64,000 nt of DNA from positions 59,435,300 through 59,499,299 of the forward strand of contig CM049314.1 in assembly GCA_026874595.1 (NCBI GenBank), in the 5' to 3' direction. The notes below the pieces were generated by a model. That model was not told the DNA's origin, made no database searches, and saw nothing but the letters and a program-made list of their open reading frames with translations. Below are positions 11,901 through 22,749 of this stretch, piece after piece. The DNA is from Sipunculus nudus (lineage: Eukaryota; Annelida; Sipuncula; Golfingiida; Sipunculidae). Each line of letters starts with the position of its first letter. Within the stretch, counting starts at the first letter, position 1. The translations under genes and the position numbers were made by a program.

Positions 11901-13132
11901 GGCAGAGTGTGAGCATCTCTAATGGTACGACTGTTCAATTTCCTATAATCAATACAAAACCTCAAAGAGTTATCTGGTTTACGCACGAGGACCACAGGAC
12001 TGGCAAAAGGACTATTACTTTCTTTGATGACTTTGGCTTTCAGCATATCTCGAATATGTTCTTTTACCTCATGAAACATTTGTGGTGGAATGCGCCTGTA
12101 TCTTTCTCTGAAAGGTTCATTATTGGTTAATTTGATTTCATGTTTTACCACACTGGTGCGCCCCAAATCAGTATCGCTGAAAGAGAAAATATGTTTCCAT
12201 TTGATTAACAAGCTTTGCAGCTGTTCCATTTCAGTTAATGAAATGTCACTGTTAAACTTGAATGAATTAAGGAAATCATCTGCAGCGTCTGAAGCAGGTA
12301 CTGATGGTGGAACAACAGTGGCTTCCTGTAAATCACAAAGAATTGTTTTACTGGGAATGGTAACATGATCACAAGATAAATTCTGTATAGTAACAATGAA
12401 TCTGTGTTTTCCACCTGAAGAAAAATCTACTTCCTGGAGCGATGGGTGCATCATCAATCCTGCAGGTAAAGCATGCATGATGTTTTCTTCAGCTACAACT
12501 AAAACTCTACCCGGCGTATGGGCTCTTGTTAAACCACTAACAGAGACAGTGGCACCAGGCGAGACCTTTATTGCTTTGGTGGATATTACATGATTGATAT
12601 TACTAAGAGTTTTCTTCTTCAGTGCCTCGATACTCTGAAAAGCAAGCTTCCATGGGGTTAATATACCTAACTTCTGAACAAACTGGTTTCCCGCCTTGTT
12701 CTGGAGCATCTGTAAACAAGAGCTGAGAAGGTTTGTTCCAATTAAGAAAGGAACCTCATGGTTAAATTCAGTATCCTTCATCACCAGCACTGGAACAGAA
12801 AAACTTTCATTTTGCAATATATCAGGAAAAATTATGTCAACTGGAACGATCCCAAGATATTCTATTGATTCACCACCAACATGTCGTAAATCGAGTAGAT
12901 CTTCCACCCCAGTCATATCAGAACTGGAAAGATGTTTCTTAAAGAACCATTCTGCAACCGTACTAACTTTTGACCCTGTGTCAAGTAAGCCATTGCACGA
13001 TATGTTATCAGCAAGCATTTCAACAATATGGGTATTACCGACAACAGGAACAGGGATCGATGGTTTAGATGTGGGTTTACTATCAGCACCTATTCTCCCC
13101 CACGGCTGAGAACAGGTAATGTTCAGTTTAAA
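8988..13132 (-). pseudogene. Gypsy 1 pol: protease, RT, RNase H, integrase (broken near 3' end)
   Basis: The polyprotein replicates and integrates the element in the nucleus. Its frame is open from the frameshift site at 13,132, with the first Met at 13,018. Counted from that Met, the protease active site DTGS is at residues 13-16, RT YLDD near 456, the RNase H HTDAS near 618, the integrase zinc-binding H..H..C..C ending CPRC near 911, and the integrase catalytic D, D and E near 935, 996 and 1029. The order is that of ordinary Ty3/gypsy. A TGA at 9706-9704 ends the long frame (1104 codons from the Met), and a 1-base shift near 9610-9625 puts the integrase C-terminal part (open 9596-8988, acidic and Ser-rich) in another frame. 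This copy should not make a full integrase. No chromodomain was seen. Confidence 0.93.
13089..13132 (-). promoter_or_regulatory. -1 programmed ribosomal frameshift signal at gag-pol junction
   Basis: On the minus strand the heptamer T TTA AAC (13,132-13,126) sits in the gag frame exactly as X XXY YYZ and is followed at once by the gag stop TGA (13,125-13,123). After a 9-base spacer, CCTGTTCTC (13,116-13,108) pairs with GAGAATAGG (13,097-13,089) around a 10-base loop; the stem has 9 pairs including one G-U, and one A-U may extend it. Pol is open through this point in the -1 frame. Heptamer, frame, spacer and stem are all as expected for Gag-Pol synthesis by -1 frameshifting; activity is inferred. 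Confidence 0.85.
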
Positions 13133-14394
13133 AGTTTACCAAATCTATCCCTTTTAGCATGACAAGTGTCTGCTGTATGGGTATTTCTTTTACAACGGTT
13201 GCAATATAAGTCTTTTGGTGTTTCAGTTTCTACGGATTTCTTAGAACGGTCTATGCCTCTACTCATTTGTGCTTTTTCCAACTTTGAAACTCTATTTTCC
13301 GTCCTATCCAGTTTTGAGGAGAATTTAGAATCTAAGGCATCCAATCTCTTAAACAATGGGTCAAAATTTGGTGTTTGTTTTGCACTGCTAGATGAAGATA
13401 ATTGATGGGTACTAACAGATGCCTTATCACCTGACCTTACTGATTGGCTCTTTTGCATCTCTAGAGTACGACAGGCTGTGAATATTTCATCAAAGCTTTC
13501 GTCACATTCAAATCTATATCTGGTAGCTTCTTTGATCTCCTTTGAGACCAAGCCATCCCAAAATTTAGACCTAAGCATTTGGTCATATCCTGAACGAGAC
13601 AAAGCACGTTTCTCTTTGATTAAATCTAGCATCCGATGGAGTCTACAGCTCCAGGATACGATATCCTCTTTTGGGCCCTGTTCACTAGAGTGAAACCTAT
13701 GTTCCAAAACATTTACAGGTAAGACATTCCCAAAATTTTTGTCAAACTTATCAAGAATATCGTATGGACTTGACCCCTCGGGCATAGATAAAAGTACACT
13801 ACCTGCTGTACCTTTAACTGACTGATGTATAGCTGCAAGTATCTGCGCCTGAGAGGTAGAATCCTCTGACAATAATGCCTTCACATGTGACCTCCATTGT
13901 TCATAACTGCCATCTTGATCTTAAGCACCTGTAAAGGAAGGTAATCTTGGATTTAAAACAGAATAACTGTACTTTCCAGAAGGAAAGATGTTGCCACGAA
14001 CCTTCCTCATCTCGGCAAAGAGGTCTGATATCTGGTCATCTGAAAGGAATGAGAGCTTGTAAGTCAATTGATGCATACTCCTTGCTGCAATAGACTGTGT
14101 GATATCAACATTATTCAACCTATCCCATTCAATCAGAGCATTAATCTCTCTAATGTCAGTCTTCTGACCAGGAGCCAACGAGAATTTCTTGAATTCTGCA
14201 TGGGTGACAGAAGATGCCGACTTTTCGTTTTGGAATACGATATATCCTCTACCTGTACACTGGTGTGAGTGTGCTTCCCTAACCAGCAACAAGTTATTTA
14301 CTTCCCCAATCTTACCAAACTGGGTCAGCAAATCATCATAATCAACATCCGGTGGGACCCCATGTATGGATACCACACATTTAATGTCAACCAT
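13123..14394 (-). pseudogene. Gypsy 1 gag with RRM-like N-terminus and CCHC knuckle; in-frame TAA
   Basis: Gag packages element RNA into cytoplasmic particles. The ATG at 14,394 is preferred. The first ~65 residues look like an RNA-recognition motif: an RNP2-like VVSIHGV near residue 7 and an RNP1-like GRGYIVFQ near residue 49. An N-terminal RRM-like fold in gag-derived proteins is known from the PNMA family. A capsid-like helical region follows, and near the C-terminus CNRCKRNTHTADTC is a CX2CX4HX4C zinc knuckle. A TAA at 13,923-13,921 interrupts the frame; the two halves are exactly in phase, so this is a nonsense change rather than two genes. The frame ends at 13,123, overlapping pol in the -1 frame. 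Confidence 0.85.
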
Positions 14395-15423
14395 GTTTGC
14401 AGTGTAATGCAAAAACAATCCTAAATGTATTACCCCTACGTGCTATAATACAAAGTAGTTCAAAACAAAAGTCACCTTAACTGTTGTTTACATCTTATAA
14501 TATAATGATATGATCAAGGCAAGAGATACAAGGCAAGAAGTGATGACTGAAATGAGAGAACAAGTCAAAAGTCAAAATGTTAGAAAAAATGGGAAATGAG
14601 CGAACAATTCAAAGTCAAAATGTTAGAAAAAACTGGAAAAATCTGGAAAAATATCCAGCTCAACAAAGACAACTTTGACAAAAATATCCAGGTAGAAAGA
14701 AAACCTGGAAGTTTCCCCAAAATGGAATATTACTTGCCTGAGCGATAATGAAGCGGTAGTGATGGACAGAAGAGAATAATGACGAATAAAGATGAATCCT
14801 GACGCCTGCTACCAGTCGCTACCACAATGCATGGTTACCTCAGACATTAGATATACATTAAATGTGACCCCTACACATACATGTTTAAACGATAATATCA
14901 GCAAAAAGTTCTGCGAAAAACGTTCTGCTACGAACTGTTCTAGTCACAGTTCAAAATGAACATTAAAACGTCAAAGCCACGTGTTCCACTGAAATAATTA
15001 ACAGGGGTACATGCTAAAGTTCAGCGGCGAAAAAGTACCTTGTGTGGTGAATTCCTTTGACACTCCGAAAACCAGCCGGCTTTGATTTCCTTCGTGAACA
15101 CAGAAATCGCCTACAGGCGCACAAAATAATTTCAAGCAGCTTTAAATTTTGCACATAATGAACAGAGCACAGTGATCCTCGACGTAGTCATGCATGACAT
15201 GGCATAAAGCGGCACGCGCAGTTCGAAGCGAAATACCCGGGTCCTCAACGGGTTAAAGCGACGTCTTGCGGTCCAAGAAATAAAATACTGGCCAGTATTG
15301 TAAGATAGTCCGTGTAGCGACATTGGAGATTCCTTGTAGGCCTACTCATAGCATACACGTGTTAATGCGCATAATAACACACTCGACGTTATATACCAAG
15401 ACATCCTCCCTGGGGGCTCCATT
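14395..15423 (-). other. 5' leader of gypsy element 1, including primer-binding region
   Basis: About 1 kb lies between the 5' LTR and gag on the minus strand. Two bases inside the LTR end, TGGAGCCCCCAGGGAGG begins at the position of a tRNA primer-binding site; the matching tRNA was not identified. The leader has no supported protein. Confidence 0.6.
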
Positions 15424-15459
15424 TGTAACGGGGTCGGAAATAAGCGTTCGGGAGATGTT

Positions 15460-15492
<33 letters not shown>

Positions 15493-16113
15493 ACCAAGAA
15501 AAAAAAAGACGTCCAGTGGTGGTGTATACGTTTACTACAAGATAGACAAAATAGAGATATGGCGTGCTGCCACAACCAACAGTATGAGCGGAATCCTGCT
15601 TTATAACACATGTTAACATACATAAAGACATACGGAGATATACGATAAGAAAACACTCGCATGCATGTATTTCATGCATGAGAGTAAAAATGAAGACGGG
15701 TTCAGAGAGAGTAAAAATTACGTTTGCTCGAGAGCAAAACGGAAACCATGATTAAGCTCGAGTGAAAACTTCGTCAATATTACAAGGTAAGTTAAAGCAT
15801 ATATTCAGAGACTATTTAGAGACGAGAGTTATAAAGGTGGTAATAAAATAAGAAACCTTTAACAATATGAAAAGTGGTAACTCACCTACAAGATAGACAA
15901 AATAGAGATATGGCGTGCTGCCACAACCAACAGTATGAGCGGAATGCCGTCTCCACGGCAAGAATTCCCGCTATTACCTGCTCTTTTGTTATGTAAAACG
16001 ACCAAATCTTAAGGGGGAACTATGGTCTGGATTGAGCAAAAAAAATATAAAGCAACTCCCTGAGGGAGAACACAGGAAAGAACCAGACGAGTTTAAGATA
16101 GACCCGTTATACA
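15424..16113 (-). repeat. 5' LTR of gypsy element 1
   Basis: About 690 bp, the partner of 8165-8861, with a shorter (TC)n tract. It is the expected promoter LTR for minus-strand transcription. Start (TGTAACGGGG) and end (CCCGTTATACA) are both seen. Confidence 0.93.
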
Positions 16114-17900
16114 CATATGATTCTCCACTGCATATATATCACCCCACTTTTGTCATGATGGACTAATGATTCACTGCAAGCAATGAATTAATCATATTGT
16201 TATATATTGTTATTTTTGTAATTTATATAGGATCAGATAATATTTAGACAACTTTTTTCACTTATTTCAGAATACAAATAACAAAATATACTTCATATTC
16301 ACTTCCTGTTACTGGCATGTAATAATATATCATTCTCTCTTTTGTTTACCTCAAAGTTCACAGATATTTAGGTAAATTAAGACATTTATGTGATTGTGAC
16401 GAGTTAAAAAACTGTATTTTAAATTGATGATTTTGAACTTATTTAAACACTTTCATGCAAAATTCTGCTTCCTGTCTCTTCAGTATATACAGCTTCCAGA
16501 GTAAAAAAATACAATATTGGAGTTTGGGACTGTTTAAGAATCTCTAAAGCAATGTAAGGCCAATAATACACAGAAATTCCTGCACTTAGACCTACCAAGA
16601 CTTTGTTTAATTCACATTCTAATTATTAATAAGGCAACACATTTCATTTTCCTGGTTCCCTATTCCTCTTGAATTGTAGCAAAACCAATGGCCCATGGTC
16701 TTATTAAGACAGCTAATCATCAAGGGTAACTGATTAAGGTCAACACTATTGAGTATGCCAGCTGAGTAGCCTATACTAGTTTTAATGGAGAATTTTAATA
16801 ATTTTACCTCCAAGTTCCACAGTAAAATCTGGCAAAAGTTTTCAATTGATTAGGTTGGTAAGTGAATTTGCACTGAGATACTTAAATTAGAAGAGTGTTA
16901 CTTAGAGGTAGCAAAATGTGGGCTACAATGATGCTCTATAGAAGAACTGCCACACAAAGAGAAATATATAGAGGGAATAAACTATAACTGTGACTTTCAA
17001 ACATCTGAACTCACAGCAATCAAAACTAAATTTTAAGTCTTCCTTTTTCCAAAATGGTCTATTTAAAATTAATGAGCAGAACTACTGATTTTATACATGG
17101 CAATTTCTGTGTCATTTTAACTTTTAAAATGAGCCATACTGGCCTTATGTCTCTTATGCAAGTACACTTTTCCAAAATTGAGCAAAACATATTCAGTTAA
17201 CAGCACTTGGTATAGTGGGGGAGTGGGGGTGGGGTGGGGCATAGTGGTGCATGCAACAGACTTCAAATCCCACAAGAGCTGTCAAGACAAAATTTAATAA
17301 GGAAGTTTCGCACCATAACTGTGCAGTCAGCACACAAATAAATGAGTAAATATCATCACTGTTCTCATATCATTGGCAATAGTTCCTTGGGAAAGGGAGG
17401 TTTAAATAAGTGTGAATGGAGTTCAGTTATTTTAAATCAAATCAGTTTTTGTGGAGCCATATTTACAACTTATTTACTGCAACCACTGTCAACTCACTAG
17501 ACAAATGACACTGTTTCATGCTCAGAAAATGGTGGCAGTGTTGACTTGCTCATTGCACTTGTAGGGTTACATAACCAATGTTGTCTTCTGACCATCATGA
17601 CCCTGGGGTCACTTTTTTTAAATTGTCTATTTTGTAAAATTAAATGATAAAAGGGACCAGAAAAAGCTCAATGTAAGTATGACAAATGCTGTATGGAACA
17701 CAAAATGATAGGCAATCTGCAAGTTTTGTAGGTGATGAAACTTGATTGTGAGAACAGAACAAATTGAGAACAAACAACTGGACATAACCCAGGATACGTC
17801 CCAATGGATATAAAGTGAACTGTTGTTTTCTTATACATGTTTTTATAAGACTGCTTAACAATTAACATTAAAAATTTTTTTATCCAATAAGAGTTAAAAC
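16114..17900. other. AT-rich sequence; G-rich run at 17,215-17,240
   Basis: No supported gene. The run 'gggggagtgggggtggggtgggg' on the plus strand has four or more G-tracts and could form a G-quadruplex. Confidence 0.45.
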
Positions 17901-17927
17901 AGACAGGTAATTTTTTTAAGGAGATAC

Positions 17928-18200
17928 CTGTATGTGTAGGTACCGCCATGACCGCTAGGGGTGCTGGCGACCAACTTCTCAGCGCAGCGGACTTTTTTGG
18001 TTCCCAAAACACCTGCTGGATTACGGCTTAGTACACAGGAACGACTGTATGGAGAGTGCCAGGAGTAATGGATTGTGTTAAGAACCATGTCTAGGTTGCG
18101 TTTATTGGCGTTTGGCTCCAGAGATGGCGAGAGAAGCTCACCGGGAGATTTTTGAAGTAGGCAGAGAGTGAAAGAAACACTATAGGAGTATGATATCAAC
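17928..18200 (-). other. Candidate first exon and 5' UTR (minus strand)
   Basis: A locally GC- and CpG-richer block in AT-rich surroundings ends, on the minus strand, in ACATACAG before a donor-like GTATCT at 17,927. An ATG at 17,949 in a good context (GTCATGGCGG) gives seven codons plus one base (MAVPTHT) and joins in frame to the SAM-like exon at 7033. The intron would be about 10.9 kb and contain gypsy element 1 in sense orientation. The upstream limit is not known. Transcript data would be needed to confirm it. Confidence 0.35.
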
Positions 18201-18270
18201 CATAAACGGTTTGCATTTGATTCATACTTAATTACTGTATCATATTGACACGTTAATTGGGTGAATTATT

Positions 18271-18337
18271 ATGAAATTAAGCCGTAGAGGTTGTTTAAAT
18301 CTTTCCCGCGATTGTAGTGCCCCCTTGTGGCAGGAAG
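18271..18337 (+). CDS. Candidate first coding exon (plus strand)
   Basis: The ATG at 18,271 opens 22 codons (MKLSRRGCLNLSRDC...) up to GGAAG followed by a strong donor, gtaaga. It sits about 70 bp from the minus-strand candidate exon, so the two could share a bidirectional promoter. It cannot join directly to the exon at 20,160 in frame, so intermediate exons would be needed. The coding status is uncertain. Confidence 0.25.
18315..18333 (+). promoter_or_regulatory. CTCF-like site
   Basis: TAGTGCCCCCTTGTGGCAG closely matches the reverse complement of the bilaterian CTCF consensus (TAGCGCCCCCTGGTGGCCA), with three differences. It lies in the GC-richer block between the two candidate first exons. 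Confidence 0.4.
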
Positions 18338-18739
18338 GTAAGATGGTCGATATTGACGTAAATTGAGCGATAATAAGGGTTTTTATCACAATGTACATGA
18401 AGTAGCTGAACAATAATTTATTAGAATTGTTTTTAACTGGCTATATGAGCCGTATATGGATAAAACTGAGGAATAGGTGATGTTTGAGATTAACTCTACA
18501 AATAAAACGTTTTGTATTATTTGTTATTTCTGAAATAAAAAAAAATTTCTATGACTTTTTTTTTCTTTCTTTCAGTTTAAGTTCTCCAGCTCAAAGAATT
18601 TTTTATCAGTGTACAATACTGTACAGGCAGTACATATTATATATTTTCATGTTTTGGTTATTTCATAATAAAAAAATAATAAAATTCAGTTATAATCTTG
18701 GAATAAATAATATAAAAAATCTTTTATAGAAAGAATATT

Positions 18740-19128
18740 GCTGTAACTTGAAAAAAGGGGGAAACTTCAGAATTCTGTTGGGTCTTTTGACAAACAGTTT
18801 TATTGTTATTTACTTCCATGCACTGTAACACAAAGTTGTTTTTATCAGAAAAAAATTGTTATATTGTAAAAAATTTGATATTAACCAAATTAGCAGTGTC
18901 TGGTGAGGGATTTATTTGCATTGACATTTTCTGTCAAAATTCTTAAATCTTTAATTGAAAAAAATGTGATCAGTTAGTGTTAGGTCTATACCTGCTATAG
19001 GCCTGTTATTTTATTAATGCTTTATTTTATTCAGTGGCATCAACTTATTATTAAGGGGGATGATTCCAGTTGTAGGAGGTTTTTCTTTTAATTTATTTTT
19101 TTATGAACACATACACACACACCCTTAC

Positions 19129-19210
<82 letters not shown>

Positions 19211-19283
19211 CACATAAATATAGAAATAAATATATATAAAATATATATATATATATATTCACATACCCCTTAAAGTGTCTTTA

Positions 19284-19335
<52 letters not shown>

Positions 19336-20150
19336 TTCAAATATATTAAAATTAATTCAAGGAGTTTAAGAAAATAAGATATTATGTTTCCATTACAGTT
19401 TTGTCCTCAATGATGTGAAATAATATTTCATTGTATACTCATTAACAGAACAAAAATCTATAATTCTTATTATGGGTATATTTCATTTCCAATATCTAAA
19501 TATTATTTTCTGAATAGCAGGGATGATCTCCCACTTTGCTAAAAAGTAGTGGGGGATTTATACCCCCATCCCCCCTTTATTCACACCTCTGATTTTATTT
19601 AAATGAATATGTCAAATTCTTTTATTACAATAATTGAGTACAACATTTCATGCCTCAGTTTTAAAGTTAATTTACTTTTTTAAGTAACTTCTTTATTGCT
19701 TCCCTATTGATGTATATGCTACACTCCAATTTTTTTGTTGTAATGGTCAACATGTATATTTTTAGGTTGCCTATCATGTGAAACATATCTTCACTTACTC
19801 TGTTGGTTCTTTTCTCATATTTAAATTTTGGTCTTGCACCAGTTCTTTAATTACATGTGAAACTTATTTGTATGACATGTTTTACTGTAAAATGTCAGTC
19901 TGAACTGAAAGATAAAATCTGCAGTAGCAGTCAGTAAATAGTTCAAATTTTATAAAAAAAAATAATTTTATTGTAAATTTATGTATGTAAGTGCAATTAT
20001 TTTGGTACTGTTGCTTGCAAGATATTTTTATGTAGACTAATGATTATTTCCAGAAAACCAAAACTGTATCCTTACAAAGACTATAATGAAACAAAATATA
20101 AGCAACACATTTATTTTAACTGATTTGAGTTTTATTCACCATACTCCAGG
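18740..20150. repeat. AT-rich interval with (CA)n(TA)n microsatellites
   Basis: A compound microsatellite, (CA)n then (TA)n, runs 19,120-19,260, with a second (TA)n tract at 19,287-19,328. The rest is AT-rich and shows no supported gene. Confidence 0.8.
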
Positions 20151-20159
20151 TTTTTGTAG

Positions 20160-20264
20160 CAGCAGCCCAACAGTGACAACAAGCAGCGTTACCCTGCTAT
20201 AGTGGACTTCCTGAATATCCCCAGAGAGAGGATTCATGTAGTGGTCAAGGCTTCTGCCTTTTAG
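20160..20264 (+). CDS. Candidate terminal coding exon, unknown protein
   Basis: After an acceptor-like tttttgtag, an open frame of 34 codons ends at TAG (20,262-20,264). It starts QQPNSDNKQRYPAIVDFLN and continues IPRERIHVVVKASAF, a mix of charged and hydrophobic residues that looks like real protein rather than random AT-rich translation. GC content is above its flanks, and AATAAA follows near 20,452. The family is not recognised. It may belong with the plus-strand first exon near 18.3 kb. Confidence 0.4.
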   Translation, partial: QQPNSDNKQRYPAIVDFLNIPRERIHVVVKASAF

Positions 20265-20846
20265 ATATGACTATATCAAACAGCAGCACAGTGACTAAGT
20301 AATGTATTTCTGCGGCGGACTGTAAAATGTGCAAATATGGGAAACTTTATGCCAAAATTTATGATAGTTTGCATCACATCTTACTAGTTTTCTTTATTTG
20401 TGACTATCAGACAATGTCTGAAGAACTAAAAACACCTGTCAAGCTGTCTGAATAAATGTTTATTATTGTGTTGCAGACCGGGACCAGTTTTTTTCCCATA
20501 AAAACTAAAATTCCGAATGTGATTGTGTTTGTTTTCATGATGTATAATACCTAGGTGATTGTCAGTAATGAACAAAAAACTATATTTTCTGCTTATTGAC
20601 ATTATTAGCTTTCTTTGATACCTAACATGTAATATTTAACCCATTTTGAAAAAATAGTTGGCGGTCCCTAGTATGTGTAATGTTGTGTTTTCAAGTAACA
20701 TATATAGATTTCCGATGTTGCAGATAACTTATTTATAGGATGTAGTACTTAATTATACAAGATGTATGGATATACTATTATATTAAATAATGTAATGCAT
20801 AATAATACACCTGTCGAAACCAAAATTTGTTTCATTCAGTCATTCA

Positions 20847-20849
<3 letters not shown>

Positions 20850-20904
<55 letters not shown>
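20850..20904. repeat. (TA)n microsatellite
   Basis: About 55 bp of TA dinucleotides, immediately left of a MITE-like segment. Confidence 0.9.
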
Positions 20905-20905
<1 letters not shown>

Positions 20906-20918
20906 TGTAAACTCATAT

Positions 20919-21117
20919 ATACTGTAAAACCTGTGTTATAAGACCACCAATATTACTGGCCAGATGTGGTCTTACTTCAGTTGGTCTTATTATACCAAAC
21001 AGTAATACTAACATATAGGATATAGCTATACAATGACTTAATATGAATGCTTCTGGCTCACTCATGAAAGGATGGTCTTAATTATAGAGCGGTCAAAAAG
21101 ACCGGCTCCACGGTGTA
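20919..21117. mobile_element. Degenerate mariner-type MITE
   Basis: The left end reads TACTGTAAAACCTGTG then ataagaccacc; the right end, reversed, reads TACACCGTGGAGCCGGTC. The two are imperfect inverted repeats resembling the CAGTGGAACCCC class, and the interior is non-coding with 'ggtcttattata' words. It is about 199 bp long and TA-flanked. Confidence 0.5.
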
Positions 21118-21499
21118 TTTTTTGTGTTCATGTGATGGCTGTTTGCGGGACGACGTTTAATTAATTATTGATAGTTCATCAAATCCATTAATCACATTTC
21201 TGTTCTGATACAATGTAAAATCGAGTACATACCGATTCAGGCCCCATACACGAAAGGTTACAAATGGTCATTCTCATGGACAAAATTAAGGCTCAAACCT
21301 TAGTCAAGTCGTGCGTTCAGTGGCACTGATATATTTTAACTTCCCTACAGTTACACTCTACTTTAATTTCAGCCATTAAGAATCACAGCAAAATAAGCAA
21401 AAATTTAGGACAGCTGATTGACTGAGGAGCTGAAGAACTCACCTCTCAGGTTGTAAATGGTGGAAAAAATGGAGACTCCTTCCGCTCACGTGACTCGCA

Positions 21500-21790
21500 A
21501 GTCGTGCGCACAACTTGACAGCTTGTGCGCACGAGTAAATAAGTCATGCGCACGAACTAATAAGATGTGCGCACGAAATAATAAGTCGTGCGCACGAAAT
21601 TATAAATTGTGCGCACGAAATAATAAGTTGTGCGCACGGAATAATAAGTTGTGCGCACGAAATAATAAATTGTGTGCACGGAATATTAAACTGTGCGCAC
21701 GAAATATTAAGTCGTGCGCACAAGTTAGTAAGTCGTGCGCACAAGTTAGTAAGTCGTGCGCACAAGTTAGTAAGTCGTGCGCACGAGATA
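21500..21790. repeat. 21 bp minisatellite with palindromic GTGCGCAC core
   Basis: About 14 units of GTGCGCACGAAATAATAAGTC and variants at an even 21 bp period. Because 21 is a multiple of three, frames stay open through the array on both strands, giving the 123-codon plus frame (21,457-21,828; heptapeptide CARNNKL repeats) and a 117-codon minus frame. These are most simply by-products of the repeat. Every unit is palindromic at its core. Confidence 0.9.
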
Positions 21791-21856
21791 AATATTTTTT
21801 TACTCATGTCCCCAAAGGGGCTCCGTAGTTTGGTGTTCGGTCTTGACCGTCGCTTT

Positions 21857-22591
21857 TGTTGCATGGACGTCACCCGGACATCGGAAGATGGCGCCACGAA
21901 GTGGTGTGGCCGCCCCCGTTTCCACGCTTATGGATCCACCCCGCTATCAGTGACTACTGACGCGCTTTTAGAAACATAAAAACTATTCTTGGACCATTCA
22001 GTACTGGTTTTGCAGTTCTGCCGGCGCTATCGTTTCTCTCAAGCAAAACCACAAACTTCTGCGGTTTTCACCCATTGTTGAAAACCTATAAAACGAACTC
22101 GCCTGCAGTACGAGGCGGGACTATTGACTTCGCCAACGCCACGTTGCTGTTATCCCCGGGGACCGTGACCGTGGGCTCTTGGTCCCCAAGCCCACGGAAT
22201 GCCATGAACCACGCCATGAACTTTATTATTTAGGAAGAGGAGAGACTTTATGTTTGTTTGGTGCCACATGGATTAATACAGGACTTCAGTTTTGTGTGTG
22301 CCCGAATTATGTGTTGATGATGGACTTCAGTTTCTCGTATACCGGATTCAGTTAAGTATTTCGTTGCAGTTTGTTATTTAGAGACTCAGTTTTTCTTCAG
22401 AGACTTGGTTATAAATTACTTTATGTATTGACTATTATATTATTTGTGTATGAATGTAAATATTGTAATCTAGTAATATAGTACTGTTTTTGCACCCATA
22501 TTTTGGTTACGTATTCATTTGAAGAGAACGTGTCTGAGCATATGTGTTACGGTTCGGCCTGAGTTGTTTGGTGTGAAAAGGGACCGTAACA
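21857..22591 (+). repeat. 5' LTR of gypsy element 2
   Basis: 735 bp from TGTTGCATGGACG to GGACCGTAACA, repeated at 27,638-28,372. It is the likely promoter region for the element. Confidence 0.95.
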
Positions 22592-22593
22592 TA

Positions 22594-22612
22594 ATGGCGA
22601 CCGCGACGAGAC
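22594..22612 (+). promoter_or_regulatory. Primer-binding site, tRNA-Arg type
   Basis: TGGCGACCGCGACGAGACC starts two bases after the LTR. It is complementary to a tRNA 3' end of the form ...CGCGGTCGCCA, as in arginine tRNAs. The exact tRNA is inferred. Confidence 0.65.
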
Positions 22613-22749
22613 CCTGTATTTCGTAATAACGGCTACATTTGGATGTAAAATTTCACAGTGGTCTCTATAACTTCTAGGTTTTAAACTAGTATTTAACTAC
22701 AATTGAACTCGGATATTTCTCAGACACGTTATCTTGATACTTTGCAAAT

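Larger units (their letters stand above)
8165..16113 (-). mobile_element. Ty3/gypsy LTR retrotransposon 1 (complete, ORFs damaged)
   Basis: Two LTRs bound minus-strand gag and pol frames in the order gag, protease, RT, RNase H, integrase. The LTRs differ by one clear substitution (T/C near 8667 and 15,920) plus length changes in the (TC)n, poly(A) and TA tracts, so the insertion is recent. The polypurine tract and a plausible primer-site position are present. Despite the young LTRs, gag holds an in-frame TAA and pol holds a TGA and a 1-base frameshift. The target duplication is unclear: CACA on the left and CATA on the right are the best 4 bp pair; CACAT on both sides fits if the LTR ends are shifted. 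Confidence 0.95.

Noticed and set aside
15132-15323. 63-codon minus frame in the gypsy 1 leader
   Set aside because: No domain and no expected gene at that place in a Ty3/gypsy element.
21457-21828. Cys-rich heptad-repeat frame as a possible secreted peptide or toxin-like gene
   Set aside because: No signal peptide, open on both strands because of a 21 bp repeat unit; kept only as an observation about the minisatellite.
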